Source: Polyangiaceae bacterium (GTDB taxonomy: Bacteria > Myxococcota_A > Polyangia > Polyangiales > Polyangiaceae). From it: DNA of 64,000 nt. The notes under the pieces are model-generated. The model was given only the letters and a program-made list of their open reading frames with translations, was not told where the DNA came from and made no database searches. The DNA lies in the NCBI GenBank assembly GCA_020633235.1, contig JACKEA010000002.1, forward strand, positions 124,001 to 188,000, read 5' to 3'. The translations under genes and the position numbers were made by a program. Below, in pieces: positions 49,489 to 58,844 of the stretch. Numbering within the stretch: position 1 is the stretch's first letter; every line of letters starts with the position of its first letter.

Positions 49489-49707
49489 ATGTACGGCGGC
49501 TGCGCGGGTTGCGTCGGCGCCGCGGTGCTCTTCCTCGCCGGCGGTGCCCTCGCCTTCTACGGCTTCCTGAGCGGCCTCTCCGTGCTCACCATCGCGGGCG
49601 TCGCAGTCGTCGTCGCGGCCATCGCCGTTGGCGTGGTTTCCGGCATCGTCAACAACTTGGGCTTCGGGAAGGATCTCGCGAACCGCATCCAAGGACGGAA
49701 CCGCTGA
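49489..49707 (+). CDS. Small membrane protein
   Basis: The product is 72 aa from ATG 49489 (an in-frame TTG at 49456 is possible). It is almost wholly hydrophobic, with two likely membrane helices (AVLFLAGGALAFYGFLSG and TIAGVAVVVAAIAVGVVSGI) and a basic C-terminus (GKDLANRIQGRNR). No family recognised. Ends 9 bp before the ACTTGAC repeats that precede the antitoxin gene. Confidence 0.55.
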   Translation: MYGGCAGCVGAAVLFLAGGALAFYGFLSGLSVLTIAGVAVVVAAIAVGVVSGIVNNLGFGKDLANRIQGRNR

Positions 49708-49716
49708 GCCAACATT

Positions 49717-49745
49717 ACTTGACTTATACTTGACAGACACTTGAC
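49717..49745. promoter_or_regulatory. Three ACTTGAC direct repeats, antitoxin operator candidate
   Basis: ACTTGAC occurs at 49717, 49728 and 49739, exactly 11 bp apart (one helical turn). They lie 31 bp upstream of the antitoxin start. Regular phasing on one helix face fits cooperative binding by the Xre-type antitoxin itself. Confidence 0.6.
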
Positions 49746-49775
49746 GACATCGAGTTGGCAAGTCATGTTGAAGGC

Positions 49776-50186
49776 ATGGAAGCCGTGCTTCTCGACAACA
49801 TGGTGCCGCCGTCCCCGTACCGTGGTTCCAAGGGGGGAGTAGACATCCAAGGACTGTTCGAGCTTTTGGCGGTTGATCAGTCGACATTGGCGAAGGCGCT
49901 GGGGGTATCGCGCCAGGCGGTATCGCAGCAGTTGGCAAGCAAGCAGCGATTCGTGCGACCCAAGAGTGCGGACGTTCGCAAGTTCTGGGACGATCTCAAC
50001 GACGTGGTGGCTCTGTTGCTCGCTCTGACCGACGGCAACAACAAGGAAGAGGAAGTCCGGCTTTGGCTGCGCTCGCCAAACAAGGCGCTTGGCCTCGAGC
50101 GCCCGATTGACCTCGTCATCGCCAGAAACCTCGAGCCGTTGAAGACGGCGCTGATGGATGCTTTCACCGCTGCTCATGGCGGATAG
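49776..50186 (+). CDS. Xre-type antitoxin with MbcA/ParS-like C-terminus
   Basis: The product is 136 aa. A helix-turn-helix is clear at about 30-60 (DQSTLAKALGVSRQAVSQQL). The C-terminal part reads RLWLRSPNKALGLERPIDLV, which matches the W-L-x-x-P-N-x-A-L-x-G-x-x-P-x-x-L pattern of Xre-MbcA-ParS antitoxins that neutralise RES toxins. The RES gene is adjacent but on the opposite strand, tail to tail with 3 bp between stops. ATG 49776 chosen; an in-frame TTG lies at 49755. Autoregulation through the ACTTGAC repeats is likely. Confidence 0.78.
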   Translation: MEAVLLDNMVPPSPYRGSKGGVDIQGLFELLAVDQSTLAKALGVSRQAVSQQLASKQRFVRPKSADVRKFWDDLNDVVALLLALTDGNNKEEEVRLWLRSPNKALGLERPIDLVIARNLEPLKTALMDAFTAAHGG

Positions 50187-50189
50187 CAC

Positions 50190-50837
50190 TCAAAGCCTCA
50201 GGCCCAACTCCTTCAACACTCCCTGCGGGTCCTCGACGGAAAGCTCGACGGCCGGGTTCCGGGGTTTGGCCATCCCGGGGGAGGAGACGTCCATGAAGAG
50301 CGCCAAGTTGTGCTTTCCTTGCTTTCGCAGGAGCTTGCGCCACGGATACGGAGGGTAGAGCATCCCGTCGAATCGTGCGTCTGCGGCGACAAGTGCTCCG
50401 ATGTGTTGTGTGGTACTGCGAACGCCGGCGTTCATGTCCGCTTCCCACTGATCGGTGGGGGCGAGTAGGTCGGCGAGTGTGATTCCCAAGCGCCGTCGCA
50501 CCCGCGCGTTCGTCAGGTCGAGCACGCTCGCCGTGGCTTCGACGGTTACGTAAATGTAGGGTGAGGCCTTCGCGGAGAGTGGTCCCAGAAGATCGGTGAG
50601 CGTGCGAGGCCCAATCTCGGCGCTAGCTACTGTGTGGTCGGCAGCCAAGTACAAGACCGGCTGGGTGCCCTTGAAGTTGTAGCGATAGCCACGTTGGTAG
50701 GACCAGGTGCAGTCGAAGAAGCAGTCTTTCCCGTGAAGCGTCGCGACATCCGTGTTGTATGCGCGAACGAACGCGGCTTTGGTGATACGCGAGGGCGCGA
50801 CCGAAGCCAGCTTGTCCCTTGTCTTCTGGGTGTCCAC
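50190..50837 (-). CDS. RES-domain toxin
   Basis: The product is 215 aa from GTG 50837. The core reads RYNFKGTQPVLYLAADHTVA followed by SAEIG, matching the R...Y-L-A...E of RES proteins. Known RES toxins (for example MbcT, Res) degrade or phosphorolyse NAD+. Later segments such as VLDLTNARVRRRLGI also fit. It is about 30 residues longer at the N-terminus than minimal RES toxins. The cognate antitoxin is convergent, an uncommon arrangement, since Xre-RES pairs normally form one operon. Confidence 0.78.
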   Translation of the reverse strand: MDTQKTRDKLASVAPSRITKAAFVRAYNTDVATLHGKDCFFDCTWSYQRGYRYNFKGTQPVLYLAADHTVASAEIGPRTLTDLLGPLSAKASPYIYVTVEATASVLDLTNARVRRRLGITLADLLAPTDQWEADMNAGVRSTTQHIGALVAADARFDGMLYPPYPWRKLLRKQGKHNLALFMDVSSPGMAKPRNPAVELSVEDPQGVLKELGLRL

Positions 50838-51117
50838 GGGTCTCGTTGGTGACGAGTCAAACGGGAACGCAGATTCTGGCTCCCACCGACTTCCGCTACA
50901 ACCAAAACATCATGGCTCGGGCACCGAAGATGGCGGCGCCAGCAGACGAAGCACACTCATCCGCGTTGCCACACGACAGCATCACGCCGAAACCCTCTCG
51001 CGTTCGATTCGGAAGCTACGCTGCCTTCGCTCCAGCGAACTTGCGCAGGACGCATCGTGAAGCGCGCGAGGGACCAGTGACGCCTCCGAGCGCCTGGGTT
51101 ACGCTGCCCTCGCCGTC
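50838..51117. other. Intergenic region between RES gene and kinase
   Basis: 280 bp with divergent transcription. Only weak open frames without bias. It must hold the promoters of the RES gene and the kinase at 51118; no convincing -10/-35 pair is seen. Confidence 0.4.
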
Positions 51118-52803
51118 GTGAGCTTCGTCTGCCCGGAATGCGCGCGCTTGTACCCAGCTTCGGGCTTCTGCACCGAAGACGGCGCCGCCCTGGTCAACAC
51201 CGCCCTCGACCCCATGCTCGGCCGCCGCGTGGGCAGCCACTGCATTGCCCGTCCCATCGGCGCCGGGGGCATGGGCGAGGTGTATCTCGGTGTTCACCCC
51301 GACATCGGCAGCCGCGTCGCCATCAAGCTCTTGTCCTACGACTGCGCCCGCGTGCCGCAGATGGTGGATCGCTTTTTCGCTGAAGCGCGGGCCGTCAACG
51401 TGATCCGTCACGAGGGCATCGTCAGCGTCACGGACCTGAGCCGCCTGGAAGACGGCCGGCCCTACATCGTGATGGAGTTCCTCGACGGCGCCCCGCTCTC
51501 GCGAGTGTTCGACGAGCAACGCCCGATGCCCTTGGGCGGCTTCGTCCAGCTGATGCTTCAGGTGCTCGACGCGCTGGGCGCCGCCCACGCCCAAGGCATC
51601 ACGCATCGCGATCTCAAGCCCGACAACGTGTTCGTCACGGCGACGGGACGCGCCAAGCTCCTCGACTTCGGCATCGCCAAGCTGAGGCCGGACATCGCGT
51701 CGGTGAGCGAGGCCACGCGCACCGGCGCCCTGCTCGGCACCCCGTTCTACATGTCGCCGGAGCAGGCCCAGGGCCAGCACGTGGATGCCCGCTCGGACTT
51801 GTATTCGCTGGGCGTGATGCTGTTCGAGGGCGTCACCGGTCGGCGTCCCTTCCAGGGGGAGACCTTGTTCGAGCTCTTGCGACAGCAAATTCAGGAATCT
51901 CCCGTGCGCCCTTCGGAGCTGCGACCGGATCTGCCGCCCGCCCTCGAGAGCGTGATCCTCCGCTGTCTGGAGAAGGATCCCGCGCGCCGCATCCAGACCG
52001 CCGGCGAGCTCGCCGCGCAGCTCCGCCAAGCAGCGCAGTTCCTCCCGGCGGAGAGCTTTCACACCCTGACCGGTCGCGCCCAGAGCTGGCACTCGCTCCT
52101 GCCAGCTTCGCCCTCGGGGCCGCTGCCGCCGACGGCACCGGGAGTCGCGCAGACCTTGCCCCAGCCCGGCAGCACCACGCGCGCCGGCGTGCTGGGCGTG
52201 GGCGTGGGCCTCGCGTTCGCCGGCGTGCTCGTGCTCGCGCTCTTGGTGGTGGGCGGCGGCGCGCTGTACTTCATGTCCGAGCGCGGCGGCCCCGCGCCCA
52301 TCGCGCCGGTGGGTGCGGCGCCCCGGAGTGGTTCCGCGCCGAGCCAACAAGCCTCGTCCTCTGGAAGCAAGGGCATCGACCTGAAGCACTTCGACGCCAT
52401 CGGCTACTATCCCGAAGCCGAGAAGCTCGCGCGCGGGGTGTACGCCGACGCCGGGCTCACCAGCATGTCGATCGACAGTCCCGACAAGGACGGCCTCGTG
52501 GACGTCACGGAAGACGGCATCGTGTCCTACAGCTTCCGCTCCCCCAAGCAGGGCGGCTCGAACTGTCTCGTGTCGGTGACCGTCACGGAGGACGGCGCGA
52601 TGGCGACGGCGATGCCCATCAGCGTGTGTTTCGCGGCCATCGTGAAGCCCCCGAGCTGCGCGCTTTCGACGCTGCGCGCCAAGATGGGGGGGCGCTTTGC
52701 AGCGGATGCGACCCTCACCTACGGCAGCGGCGGTTGGACGGTGGTGTCGGGCGACGACATCCGCATGATCCCGGACGACTGCGGCGCGGCGTCGGCCCAT
52801 TGA
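51118..52803 (+). CDS. Transmembrane Ser/Thr protein kinase with N-terminal zinc-ribbon-like motif
   Basis: The product is 561 aa from GTG 51118. The N-terminus FVCPECARLYPASGFCTEDG has a C-x2-C...C pattern, a partial zinc ribbon common in myxobacterial kinases. The kinase domain (about 35-300) has GAGGMGEVYLG, VAIKLL, HRDLKPDNVF, LDFGIAKL and MSPEQAQG, all catalytic residues intact. A membrane helix at about 360-385 (GVGLAFAGVLVLALLVVGGG) leads to an extracytoplasmic domain of ~160 residues with paired Cys. It stops 41 bp before the large lipoprotein and may be co-transcribed with it. Confidence 0.9.
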   Translation: MSFVCPECARLYPASGFCTEDGAALVNTALDPMLGRRVGSHCIARPIGAGGMGEVYLGVHPDIGSRVAIKLLSYDCARVPQMVDRFFAEARAVNVIRHEGIVSVTDLSRLEDGRPYIVMEFLDGAPLSRVFDEQRPMPLGGFVQLMLQVLDALGAAHAQGITHRDLKPDNVFVTATGRAKLLDFGIAKLRPDIASVSEATRTGALLGTPFYMSPEQAQGQHVDARSDLYSLGVMLFEGVTGRRPFQGETLFELLRQQIQESPVRPSELRPDLPPALESVILRCLEKDPARRIQTAGELAAQLRQAAQFLPAESFHTLTGRAQSWHSLLPASPSGPLPPTAPGVAQTLPQPGSTTRAGVLGVGVGLAFAGVLVLALLVVGGGALYFMSERGGPAPIAPVGAAPRSGSAPSQQASSSGSKGIDLKHFDAIGYYPEAEKLARGVYADAGLTSMSIDSPDKDGLVDVTEDGIVSYSFRSPKQGGSNCLVSVTVTEDGAMATAMPISVCFAAIVKPPSCALSTLRAKMGGRFAADATLTYGSGGWTVVSGDDIRMIPDDCGAASAH

Positions 52804-52844
52804 CCGACCCGTTCCGCGATGGAACACTGCCCGCGGGAAAAGCC

Positions 52845-55800
52845 ATGAATCACCGCACTCTCGCGAGCAGCCTTGCGCTCGCCCTCGGGCTTTCGGCACT
52901 CGGCTGCAGCGTGGACGAAGTTCCCGAAGGCCTCCGGCGCACTCCGCCGGGCGACGGCCCCACGGTTCGCTTCGACCTGTATCACAAGCCGCTGCCCGAC
53001 ATTCCGCTGCCGAACGACAGCGCCACGTGGCCGGACCCCACCAGCCGCACCGGCTTGCGAGTGAACGCCAGCATCGTGGCCCCCACGGAGATCGAAGCGA
53101 CGGCGCGCAAGAAGTTCGACTCCCTCGAAGGCTGGGGTACCTACGCGCCGATCACGATCGCCTTCGACAAGAAGCCCGGCCAGGCCGGCGCCGCGATCGA
53201 TCTCGCCAACGTGGTGAAGCGACACCAAGGGGACGACTACGAGCTCGCCGACGACGCCGTGTACGTCGTCAACCTGGACACCGGCGTGCCCGCCATCGTG
53301 GACGTCGGCGATGGTGCGTTCCAGTACATCATTCGCGAGAAGGGCAAGTACTGGCGCAACGACACACGCAAGCTGGAAGAGAACCTGATGTGGGACACCG
53401 CCGACGAAACGGTGGATCCCGAGACGGGCAAGCGAGATCCGAACCGCGTCACCGCGGACGGCACGCCCATCTACAAGCCGGAGTGGGACACGGACTTCGA
53501 CGGCGTCCTGGATCGCCCGAACCTGTTGAATCAGGACGCGTGCCCCAGCCAAGTGGACGTGCAGCTCGGCAACGTGAGCGAGGTCGAGCGCGACAAGTGC
53601 ATCGCCGACCAGCTCCTCACCTGGTACGAGCGCGAGACCGACACCTTGATCCTGCGCCCCCTGGTGCCGCTCGAGGAAAAGACCCGCTACGCCGTGGTGG
53701 TGACGGATCGACTGGTGGACGCCGAAGGCAGGCCCGTGCGCTCGCCCTTCGACTTCGTGTACCACCCGAGCCAGGAAGACGGCATCGCCAAGCTGAAGGC
53801 GCACCTGTCCAACAAGGACCTCGCCAGCTACTACGGCGACATCGGCGGTACCGGCCTCAAGCACGTGGCCTTCGCCTGGACCTTCACCACGCAACCGGTG
53901 GTGGAAGATCTGCGTGAGATCCGCGACGGCCTGTACGGCAAGGGCCCGCTAGCGAAGCTCTCTTCGAGCTTCCCTGCCGAAGCCAACATCGCCCGAGCCG
54001 CCGGTCTCATCGATCTGGAGGCAATGGCCGACGGCGCCGAGGAGGATCCCAACTGGAAAGAGGATCCCAAGTGCGTGGACAAGGTGGCCCGCCCGAACAT
54101 CGTCGAGATGGACAAGGTGAAGGCCACCCTCAAGGCCCTGGCCAATCAAGGCTTCGGCTTCGAGGGCCCCACCCTGGATTCGTTGCTCGAGTCCTTCAAC
54201 GCCATCGATCACATCGCCGTCGGCACCTTCAAGTCGCCCTTTTTCATCGAAGGCGGTCCCAAGGGCCGGGACCCGAACGCGTCCTTCGACATCGATTTCG
54301 CCACCGGCGACGGCTACGTCGGCTCGGACGACGTCCAGTTCATGATCACGATCCCGAAGGAGACGGCGGAGCACAAGCAGCCGTTCCCGGTGGCGTACTA
54401 CGGCCACGGCTACACCAGCTCGGATCTCGAGCAGCTGGGGTTCGCGGGCTGGCTCGCTTCCCAAGGCATCGCCAGCGTCGGGATGAACGCGACCTTCCAC
54501 GGCCTCGAGCTCGGGGACGTGGAGCTGAAGCTGGCCAAGGGCCTGTTCAGCAGCGCCTGTGAGGCACCCTTCGCCAGCGCGCTGCTCGCCGGCCGCGCCC
54601 GCGACCTCGACGGCGACGGCGTGCCGAACTCCGGCGGAGATTACTGGACCAGCTACCTGTTCCACACCCGCGATGTGGTGCGCCAGAGCGCCGTGGATCT
54701 GTTGCAGATGTTCCGCGTGTTCAAGAGCTTCGACGGCAAGCGCCTGAGCAAGCAGGACTTCGACGCAGACGGGGAGCCGAACCTCGCCGGCGACTTCGAT
54801 GGCAACGGCGTGCCCGACATCGGCGGCCCCGACGGCAAGTACTACGCGTGGGGCCAGTCCCTCGGCGGCATCCTGGCGCCCTTCGTCGCGGCGCTCGACC
54901 CCAAGGTCACCGCCGCAGCGCCCACCAGCGGCTCGGGAGGGCTGTTGGACGTCGGCGCGCGCACCTTCCAGGGCGGCGCCTTCGAGGGCATCTATCTCCG
55001 GAACTTCGGCCCCTTGATCGTGGGCGTCCCCGCGAAGGAGTTCTACGACGCCGGCAAGCAGGACCAGACCAGCTGCAGCGAAGATCAGGTGAGCCTGCGC
55101 TTCAACGTGATCGACGTGAACAACAGCCGCGAGGTCGAGATCAACTGCGTCGACAAGAAGCTGTTCAGCAAGGGCGGCACCGCCTTCGTGTACAACGGCG
55201 GCAACGGCGAGCTCCGCTGTGCGCGCATGGACAGCGACGGGCGCTTCCGCATCGGCATGCCCTCGAGCCTCGGGGATCGCCTCGAGATCCAGCTCTACGA
55301 TCAGCCCGACGTGGTGGACAGCTACGACGGCGACACCGGCTGCCATCCCACCGTCGACACGGAGCACCGCGTGGCGGTGATCGACGAGTGGGGCAAGGGG
55401 CTCATCGAGAGCGGAGCGCCGGATCCGACGGGCAACTCGTCCAAGCCGGTGTGCAGCGCGGAAGGCGGCTGCACCAAGTTCCAGAATCAGTACTTTGCCG
55501 CGGGCTCCAAGCTGCGCGCCATCGCCGAGGGCTTCGGCCACATCCGACAGACCCCGTCGTTGCGTCGCTTCATGAGCTTGGCGAGCAACATCATCGACCC
55601 GGGTGATCCCATCAACTATGCGCCGTACTACGGCCTCAAGCCGATGACGGACTGGAACGGCGACGTGCAACCGCCCACGGCGGTGCTCAACATCGTGACG
55701 GTGGGCGACATGAACGTGCCCCTCAACAGCGGCATCGCCCTCGGGCGCGCCGCCGGCGCGGTGCCGTTCCTGCGCCCGGACGCCCTCGAGCGCTACCCCG

Positions 55801-56504
55801 CATACGCGGACTACGTCACGCCGGACGCGCTGTACTCCGCCCTCGGAGGCAAGACTCCGAGCCGCGTGCTGGTGGAAAAGCACGTGATGGAGGGCATCAA
55901 CCGTTTGGAGCGCAACGCCCCGGCGGATCTCACCAGCTGCATGCCGAACGAAGTACCGGTCACCGCCAACGACATGGTCTGTCACCCGGCCTGCACGGAC
56001 GAGGACACCAGCAAGTGCCTCAGCGGCCAGACCTGCGTCAGCGGCCGCTGCGTGAAGAAGCCCATCCCCGAGGCCACCTGCGCGCAGTACCTCTACAACG
56101 TGGACGTCCTCGACGAGGGCATCGCCGGCTACGGTGAAGCCCACGCGTCCGAGCCGTTGCGTCTGGCTCGCATCGCGATGCCCGCCACGGCCAGCACGAT
56201 CGACGACGTGTGGGCGCCTCGCTTGGACGGCGAGCCCTTTGGCAAGGACGACGGCGCCTGGAGCGCGGACAAGCGCGTCCTTGGCCAGCTCATGGCCTAC
56301 GTGCAGCCCACCGGCGTGCACGGCTTCGATCCGAGTGATCCGTGCCTCAACTGGAACACCGGACAGTACATGATCAACCTGATCGGGCGCTTCTTCGCGA
56401 CGGACGGCGCGGACGTGTATTACCTCTCGCACCCCGAGACCCACGAGTGCTTGGCGCGCTCCGTGGGCAACGGGAGCTGCTCCTTCGTGAACATTCCCGA
56501 GTGA
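52845..56504 (+). CDS. Very large secreted lipase-like lipoprotein
   Basis: The product is 1219 aa. MNHRTLASSLALALGLSALG then C is a lipoprotein signal. The region about 30-330 has the Ig-like look of the bacterial virulence-factor lipase N-terminal family (FDLYHKPLPDIPLPND). An alpha/beta-hydrolase core follows: VAYYGHGYTSSDLEQLGFAG, and the nucleophile elbow YYAWGQSLGGILAPFVAALD with Ser in G-Q-S-L-G. Asp-rich calcium-type loops DLDGDGVPNSGGD and DFDGNGVPD are inserted. A Cys cluster near the C-terminus (CHPACTDEDTSKCLSGQTC) is typical of myxobacterial secreted proteins. Probably a cell-surface esterase or lipase; substrate unknown. Confidence 0.78.
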   Translation: MNHRTLASSLALALGLSALGCSVDEVPEGLRRTPPGDGPTVRFDLYHKPLPDIPLPNDSATWPDPTSRTGLRVNASIVAPTEIEATARKKFDSLEGWGTYAPITIAFDKKPGQAGAAIDLANVVKRHQGDDYELADDAVYVVNLDTGVPAIVDVGDGAFQYIIREKGKYWRNDTRKLEENLMWDTADETVDPETGKRDPNRVTADGTPIYKPEWDTDFDGVLDRPNLLNQDACPSQVDVQLGNVSEVERDKCIADQLLTWYERETDTLILRPLVPLEEKTRYAVVVTDRLVDAEGRPVRSPFDFVYHPSQEDGIAKLKAHLSNKDLASYYGDIGGTGLKHVAFAWTFTTQPVVEDLREIRDGLYGKGPLAKLSSSFPAEANIARAAGLIDLEAMADGAEEDPNWKEDPKCVDKVARPNIVEMDKVKATLKALANQGFGFEGPTLDSLLESFNAIDHIAVGTFKSPFFIEGGPKGRDPNASFDIDFATGDGYVGSDDVQFMITIPKETAEHKQPFPVAYYGHGYTSSDLEQLGFAGWLASQGIASVGMNATFHGLELGDVELKLAKGLFSSACEAPFASALLAGRARDLDGDGVPNSGGDYWTSYLFHTRDVVRQSAVDLLQMFRVFKSFDGKRLSKQDFDADGEPNLAGDFDGNGVPDIGGPDGKYYAWGQSLGGILAPFVAALDPKVTAAAPTSGSGGLLDVGARTFQGGAFEGIYLRNFGPLIVGVPAKEFYDAGKQDQTSCSEDQVSLRFNVIDVNNSREVEINCVDKKLFSKGGTAFVYNGGNGELRCARMDSDGRFRIGMPSSLGDRLEIQLYDQPDVVDSYDGDTGCHPTVDTEHRVAVIDEWGKGLIESGAPDPTGNSSKPVCSAEGGCTKFQNQYFAAGSKLRAIAEGFGHIRQTPSLRRFMSLASNIIDPGDPINYAPYYGLKPMTDWNGDVQPPTAVLNIVTVGDMNVPLNSGIALGRAAGAVPFLRPDALERYPAYADYVTPDALYSALGGKTPSRVLVEKHVMEGINRLERNAPADLTSCMPNEVPVTANDMVCHPACTDEDTSKCLSGQTCVSGRCVKKPIPEATCAQYLYNVDVLDEGIAGYGEAHASEPLRLARIAMPATASTIDDVWAPRLDGEPFGKDDGAWSADKRVLGQLMAYVQPTGVHGFDPSDPCLNWNTGQYMINLIGRFFATDGADVYYLSHPETHECLARSVGNGSCSFVNIPE

Positions 56505-56598
56505 GGGTCCGGGGCGCGGTGTTTCCGCGGCGGCCCGACATGCTCACGATCATGGCGGACGCTGTCCTTTCTTGTTGGCTCGGCGCGAGCCCCGTCCC

Positions 56599-57324
56599 GT
56601 GAGCGACCCGCCCTCGAGCGACCCGCCACGGGACTCCGCGTCGGTGGTACTGCTGCGCGACGCAGGCGACGGCCCGGAGGTGTTCCTGCTCCGGCGCAGC
56701 GGCGACTCCACGGTGCTCGGGAACGTGCACGTGTTCGCCGGCGGCAAGGTGGATCCGGAAGATCACGACGGCTGGCCCGACGCACCCGAAGGCCTGGGAG
56801 AGTGGCTCGGTGAGCCGGAGCTCGACCCGCGGCGCGCTCGCGCGCTGGTGGTGGCGGCCTGTCGCGAGACGCGGGAGGAGACCGGCGTGGTGCTCACGCC
56901 CGCGGAGCTGGTCCCGCTCTCGCGCTGGATCACGCCGGAACGCCCGGCGCTGATGAAGCGCCGCTTCGACACGCGCTTCTTCTTGGCGCGGCTGCCCGCG
57001 GGGGCGACGGCCAGCCATGACGGACAGGAAGCGGACCAGAGCGTGTGGCTCACGCCCAAGCGCGCTCTGGCGGCCTACTACGACGACGCGATCCACCTCG
57101 CGCCGCCGCAGATCATGACGCTGATGACGCTGGCGTCGGAGCCGTCCGTAGAGGCCATGCTCGGGCGCTATCGCGGCAAGAAGCCTCCGCTCGTCGAGCC
57201 GATGCCTTTCGAGGTGAACGGCCGCCGCGCCGTGGCGTACCCCGGGGATCCGCTGCACCCCGTGCGCGAGCGCGCGATGCCGGGGCCGACGCGCCTCACC
57301 CTCGTGAACGGCCGCTTTCGCTGA
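56599..57324 (+). CDS. Nudix hydrolase
   Basis: The product is 241 aa from GTG 56599. The Nudix box is split as FAGGKVDPEDHDG ... AACRETREETGVVL, with an insertion of about 35 residues between GG and RETREETG, as in the NUDT7/NUDT19-like (CoA-pyrophosphatase-related) subgroup. It keeps the REtrEEtG metal-binding core. Likely hydrolyses a nucleoside-diphosphate-linked compound, possibly a CoA ester (inference from the long insertion). Its 3' end overlaps that of the MocR gene by 29 bp, convergent. Confidence 0.85.
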   Translation: MSDPPSSDPPRDSASVVLLRDAGDGPEVFLLRRSGDSTVLGNVHVFAGGKVDPEDHDGWPDAPEGLGEWLGEPELDPRRARALVVAACRETREETGVVLTPAELVPLSRWITPERPALMKRRFDTRFFLARLPAGATASHDGQEADQSVWLTPKRALAAYYDDAIHLAPPQIMTLMTLASEPSVEAMLGRYRGKKPPLVEPMPFEVNGRRAVAYPGDPLHPVRERAMPGPTRLTLVNGRFR

Positions 57325-58765
57325 ACGCCCGGGCCAGGCGCGCTGCGGCTTCGCGGAGCTCGTCCTCGTTCATGCGACCGAAGCCGATGCGCAGGTACGG
57401 CCGGCGGCGCCCGTCGAAAGAGAAGTCCTTGGCGGTGCGCACCGAGACGTCGCGAGCAAGGGCCGCCGTCGCCCACGCTTCCACGTCCACCCCGGGAGCC
57501 CGCGCCCACAGCGCCAAGCCTCCGGCCGGCACTCGAAAGCGCAGGCGATCGCCGAAGTGCCCTCGGAGCTCCGAGACCAGCACGTCACGGCGGGCATGGA
57601 AAGCGCGGCGCATGCGGCGCACGTGGCGCGCGAGCTCGCCGTCGGAGATGAGCTCCGCCACGGCGGCTTCGGTCGCCTGGTCTCCCTGACGATCCACCTG
57701 AACGCGGAGCGCTGCCATGCGCTCGACGAGCGCCGGCGGCGCCACCACGAAGCCGATGCGAAGACCGGGCGCCAGCACCTTGGAGAGCGTGCCGATGTAG
57801 ACCACGACGCCCGCGCGATCCGCGCTGGCCAACGGCAGCACCGGACGTCCGTCGTAGTGGAACTCGTTGTCGTAGTCGTCCTCGAGGATCGCGAAGCGGT
57901 GCTCTCGGGCGAGCTCCAACAGCCGCAGCCGACGACCAGCGGAGAGCACCACCGTCGTGGGGTACTGATGGTGCGGCGTGAGGTACACGGCGCGCACGCG
58001 CTGGCGGGTGAGCAGCGCTTCCAGGTCGCTCACCACGAGCCCCTGCTCGTCCACACGGATGGGACGCAGGCGCGCGCCGGTGCTGGAGAGCGCGCGCCAC
58101 GCCGGGGCGTAGCCGAAGCTCTCCACCGCCACCACGTCGTCGGGCTCGAGCAGCAGTTGGCCCGCGAGCCACAGGCCCATCTGGCTGCCGCGGGTCACCA
58201 TCACGTCGTCCGCGGCGGGGGCCAACCCGCGCAAGGTGGACAGCATTTCTCCGAGGCCCACGCGCAGCTCGCCGAGACCGCGGGGATCTCCGTAGTCGAG
58301 CAGCGCGCCCCCGCGCTTCGCCAGCGCGCGACGGTACGCGCGAGCGAGCACCGCGTGCGGCGCGAGGCGCAGATCCGGCAAGCCCCCGCGCAAGTCGAAG
58401 CGCGCCGTGGGCGGCGCCATGAAGGGCGCGACGTCACGCCGGAGCTCGAAGCCGAGACGGCGAGGGACTTCCGAGCGCGGCCCCGCGGTCTTGGCGAAGC
58501 GCCGCGGTCGATCCGCCGGGCGGGACAGCGCCACGAAGGTGCCGCGCGCCGCTTGCGTCTCGATCCACCCTTCGGCTTCGAGCTCTGCGTAGGCAGCGAC
58601 CACCGTGTTGCGGTGTACCCCCAGGCTCTCGGCCAGGGCGCGGGTGCCCGGAAGCCGCGCGCCGGGCACGAGGCGGCCGCGGGCGATGTCCTCGGCCACC
58701 GCTGCGGCGATGGCCACGAACAGCGGCCCCGGACGATCCAGGGACAGCGCCAGCTCGAAGCTCAC
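57296..58765 (-). CDS. MocR/PdxR-family transcriptional regulator
   Basis: The product is 489 aa from GTG 58765 (TTG 58771 possible). An N-terminal GntR-type winged helix (ARGRLVPGARLPGTRALAES then LGVHRNTVVAAYAELEAEGW) is fused to a fold-type-I aminotransferase domain with ILEDDYDNEFHYDG and TLSKVLAPGLRIGF, where the Lys would bind PLP. MocR proteins use the PLP domain as a sensor, often controlling vitamin B6 or amino-compound genes. It is divergent from an FMN-barrel/GNAT gene, whose N-terminal half is of the pyridoxamine-oxidase fold, so that gene is the probable target. Confidence 0.9.
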   Translation of the reverse strand: MSFELALSLDRPGPLFVAIAAAVAEDIARGRLVPGARLPGTRALAESLGVHRNTVVAAYAELEAEGWIETQAARGTFVALSRPADRPRRFAKTAGPRSEVPRRLGFELRRDVAPFMAPPTARFDLRGGLPDLRLAPHAVLARAYRRALAKRGGALLDYGDPRGLGELRVGLGEMLSTLRGLAPAADDVMVTRGSQMGLWLAGQLLLEPDDVVAVESFGYAPAWRALSSTGARLRPIRVDEQGLVVSDLEALLTRQRVRAVYLTPHHQYPTTVVLSAGRRLRLLELAREHRFAILEDDYDNEFHYDGRPVLPLASADRAGVVVYIGTLSKVLAPGLRIGFVVAPPALVERMAALRVQVDRQGDQATEAAVAELISDGELARHVRRMRRAFHARRDVLVSELRGHFGDRLRFRVPAGGLALWARAPGVDVEAWATAALARDVSVRTAKDFSFDGRRRPYLRIGFGRMNEDELREAAARLARAFSESGRSRG

Positions 58766-58844
58766 CGGCAAAGCCTAACTGGACTACCAAAAATGTTCAA
58801 TCTGGCACTTTTTGACAGGCCGGCAGCGCGCCACCCTGAGGCCC
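58766..58844. promoter_or_regulatory. Divergent promoter with MocR-type direct repeats
   Basis: CTGGACTACC (58779) and CTGGCACTTT (58802) are direct half-sites 23 bp apart in an AT-rich spacer, resembling MocR operators. TTGAAC and TAGGCT, 17 bp apart on the minus strand, may be the regulator's own promoter, giving a leaderless message. Confidence 0.4.
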
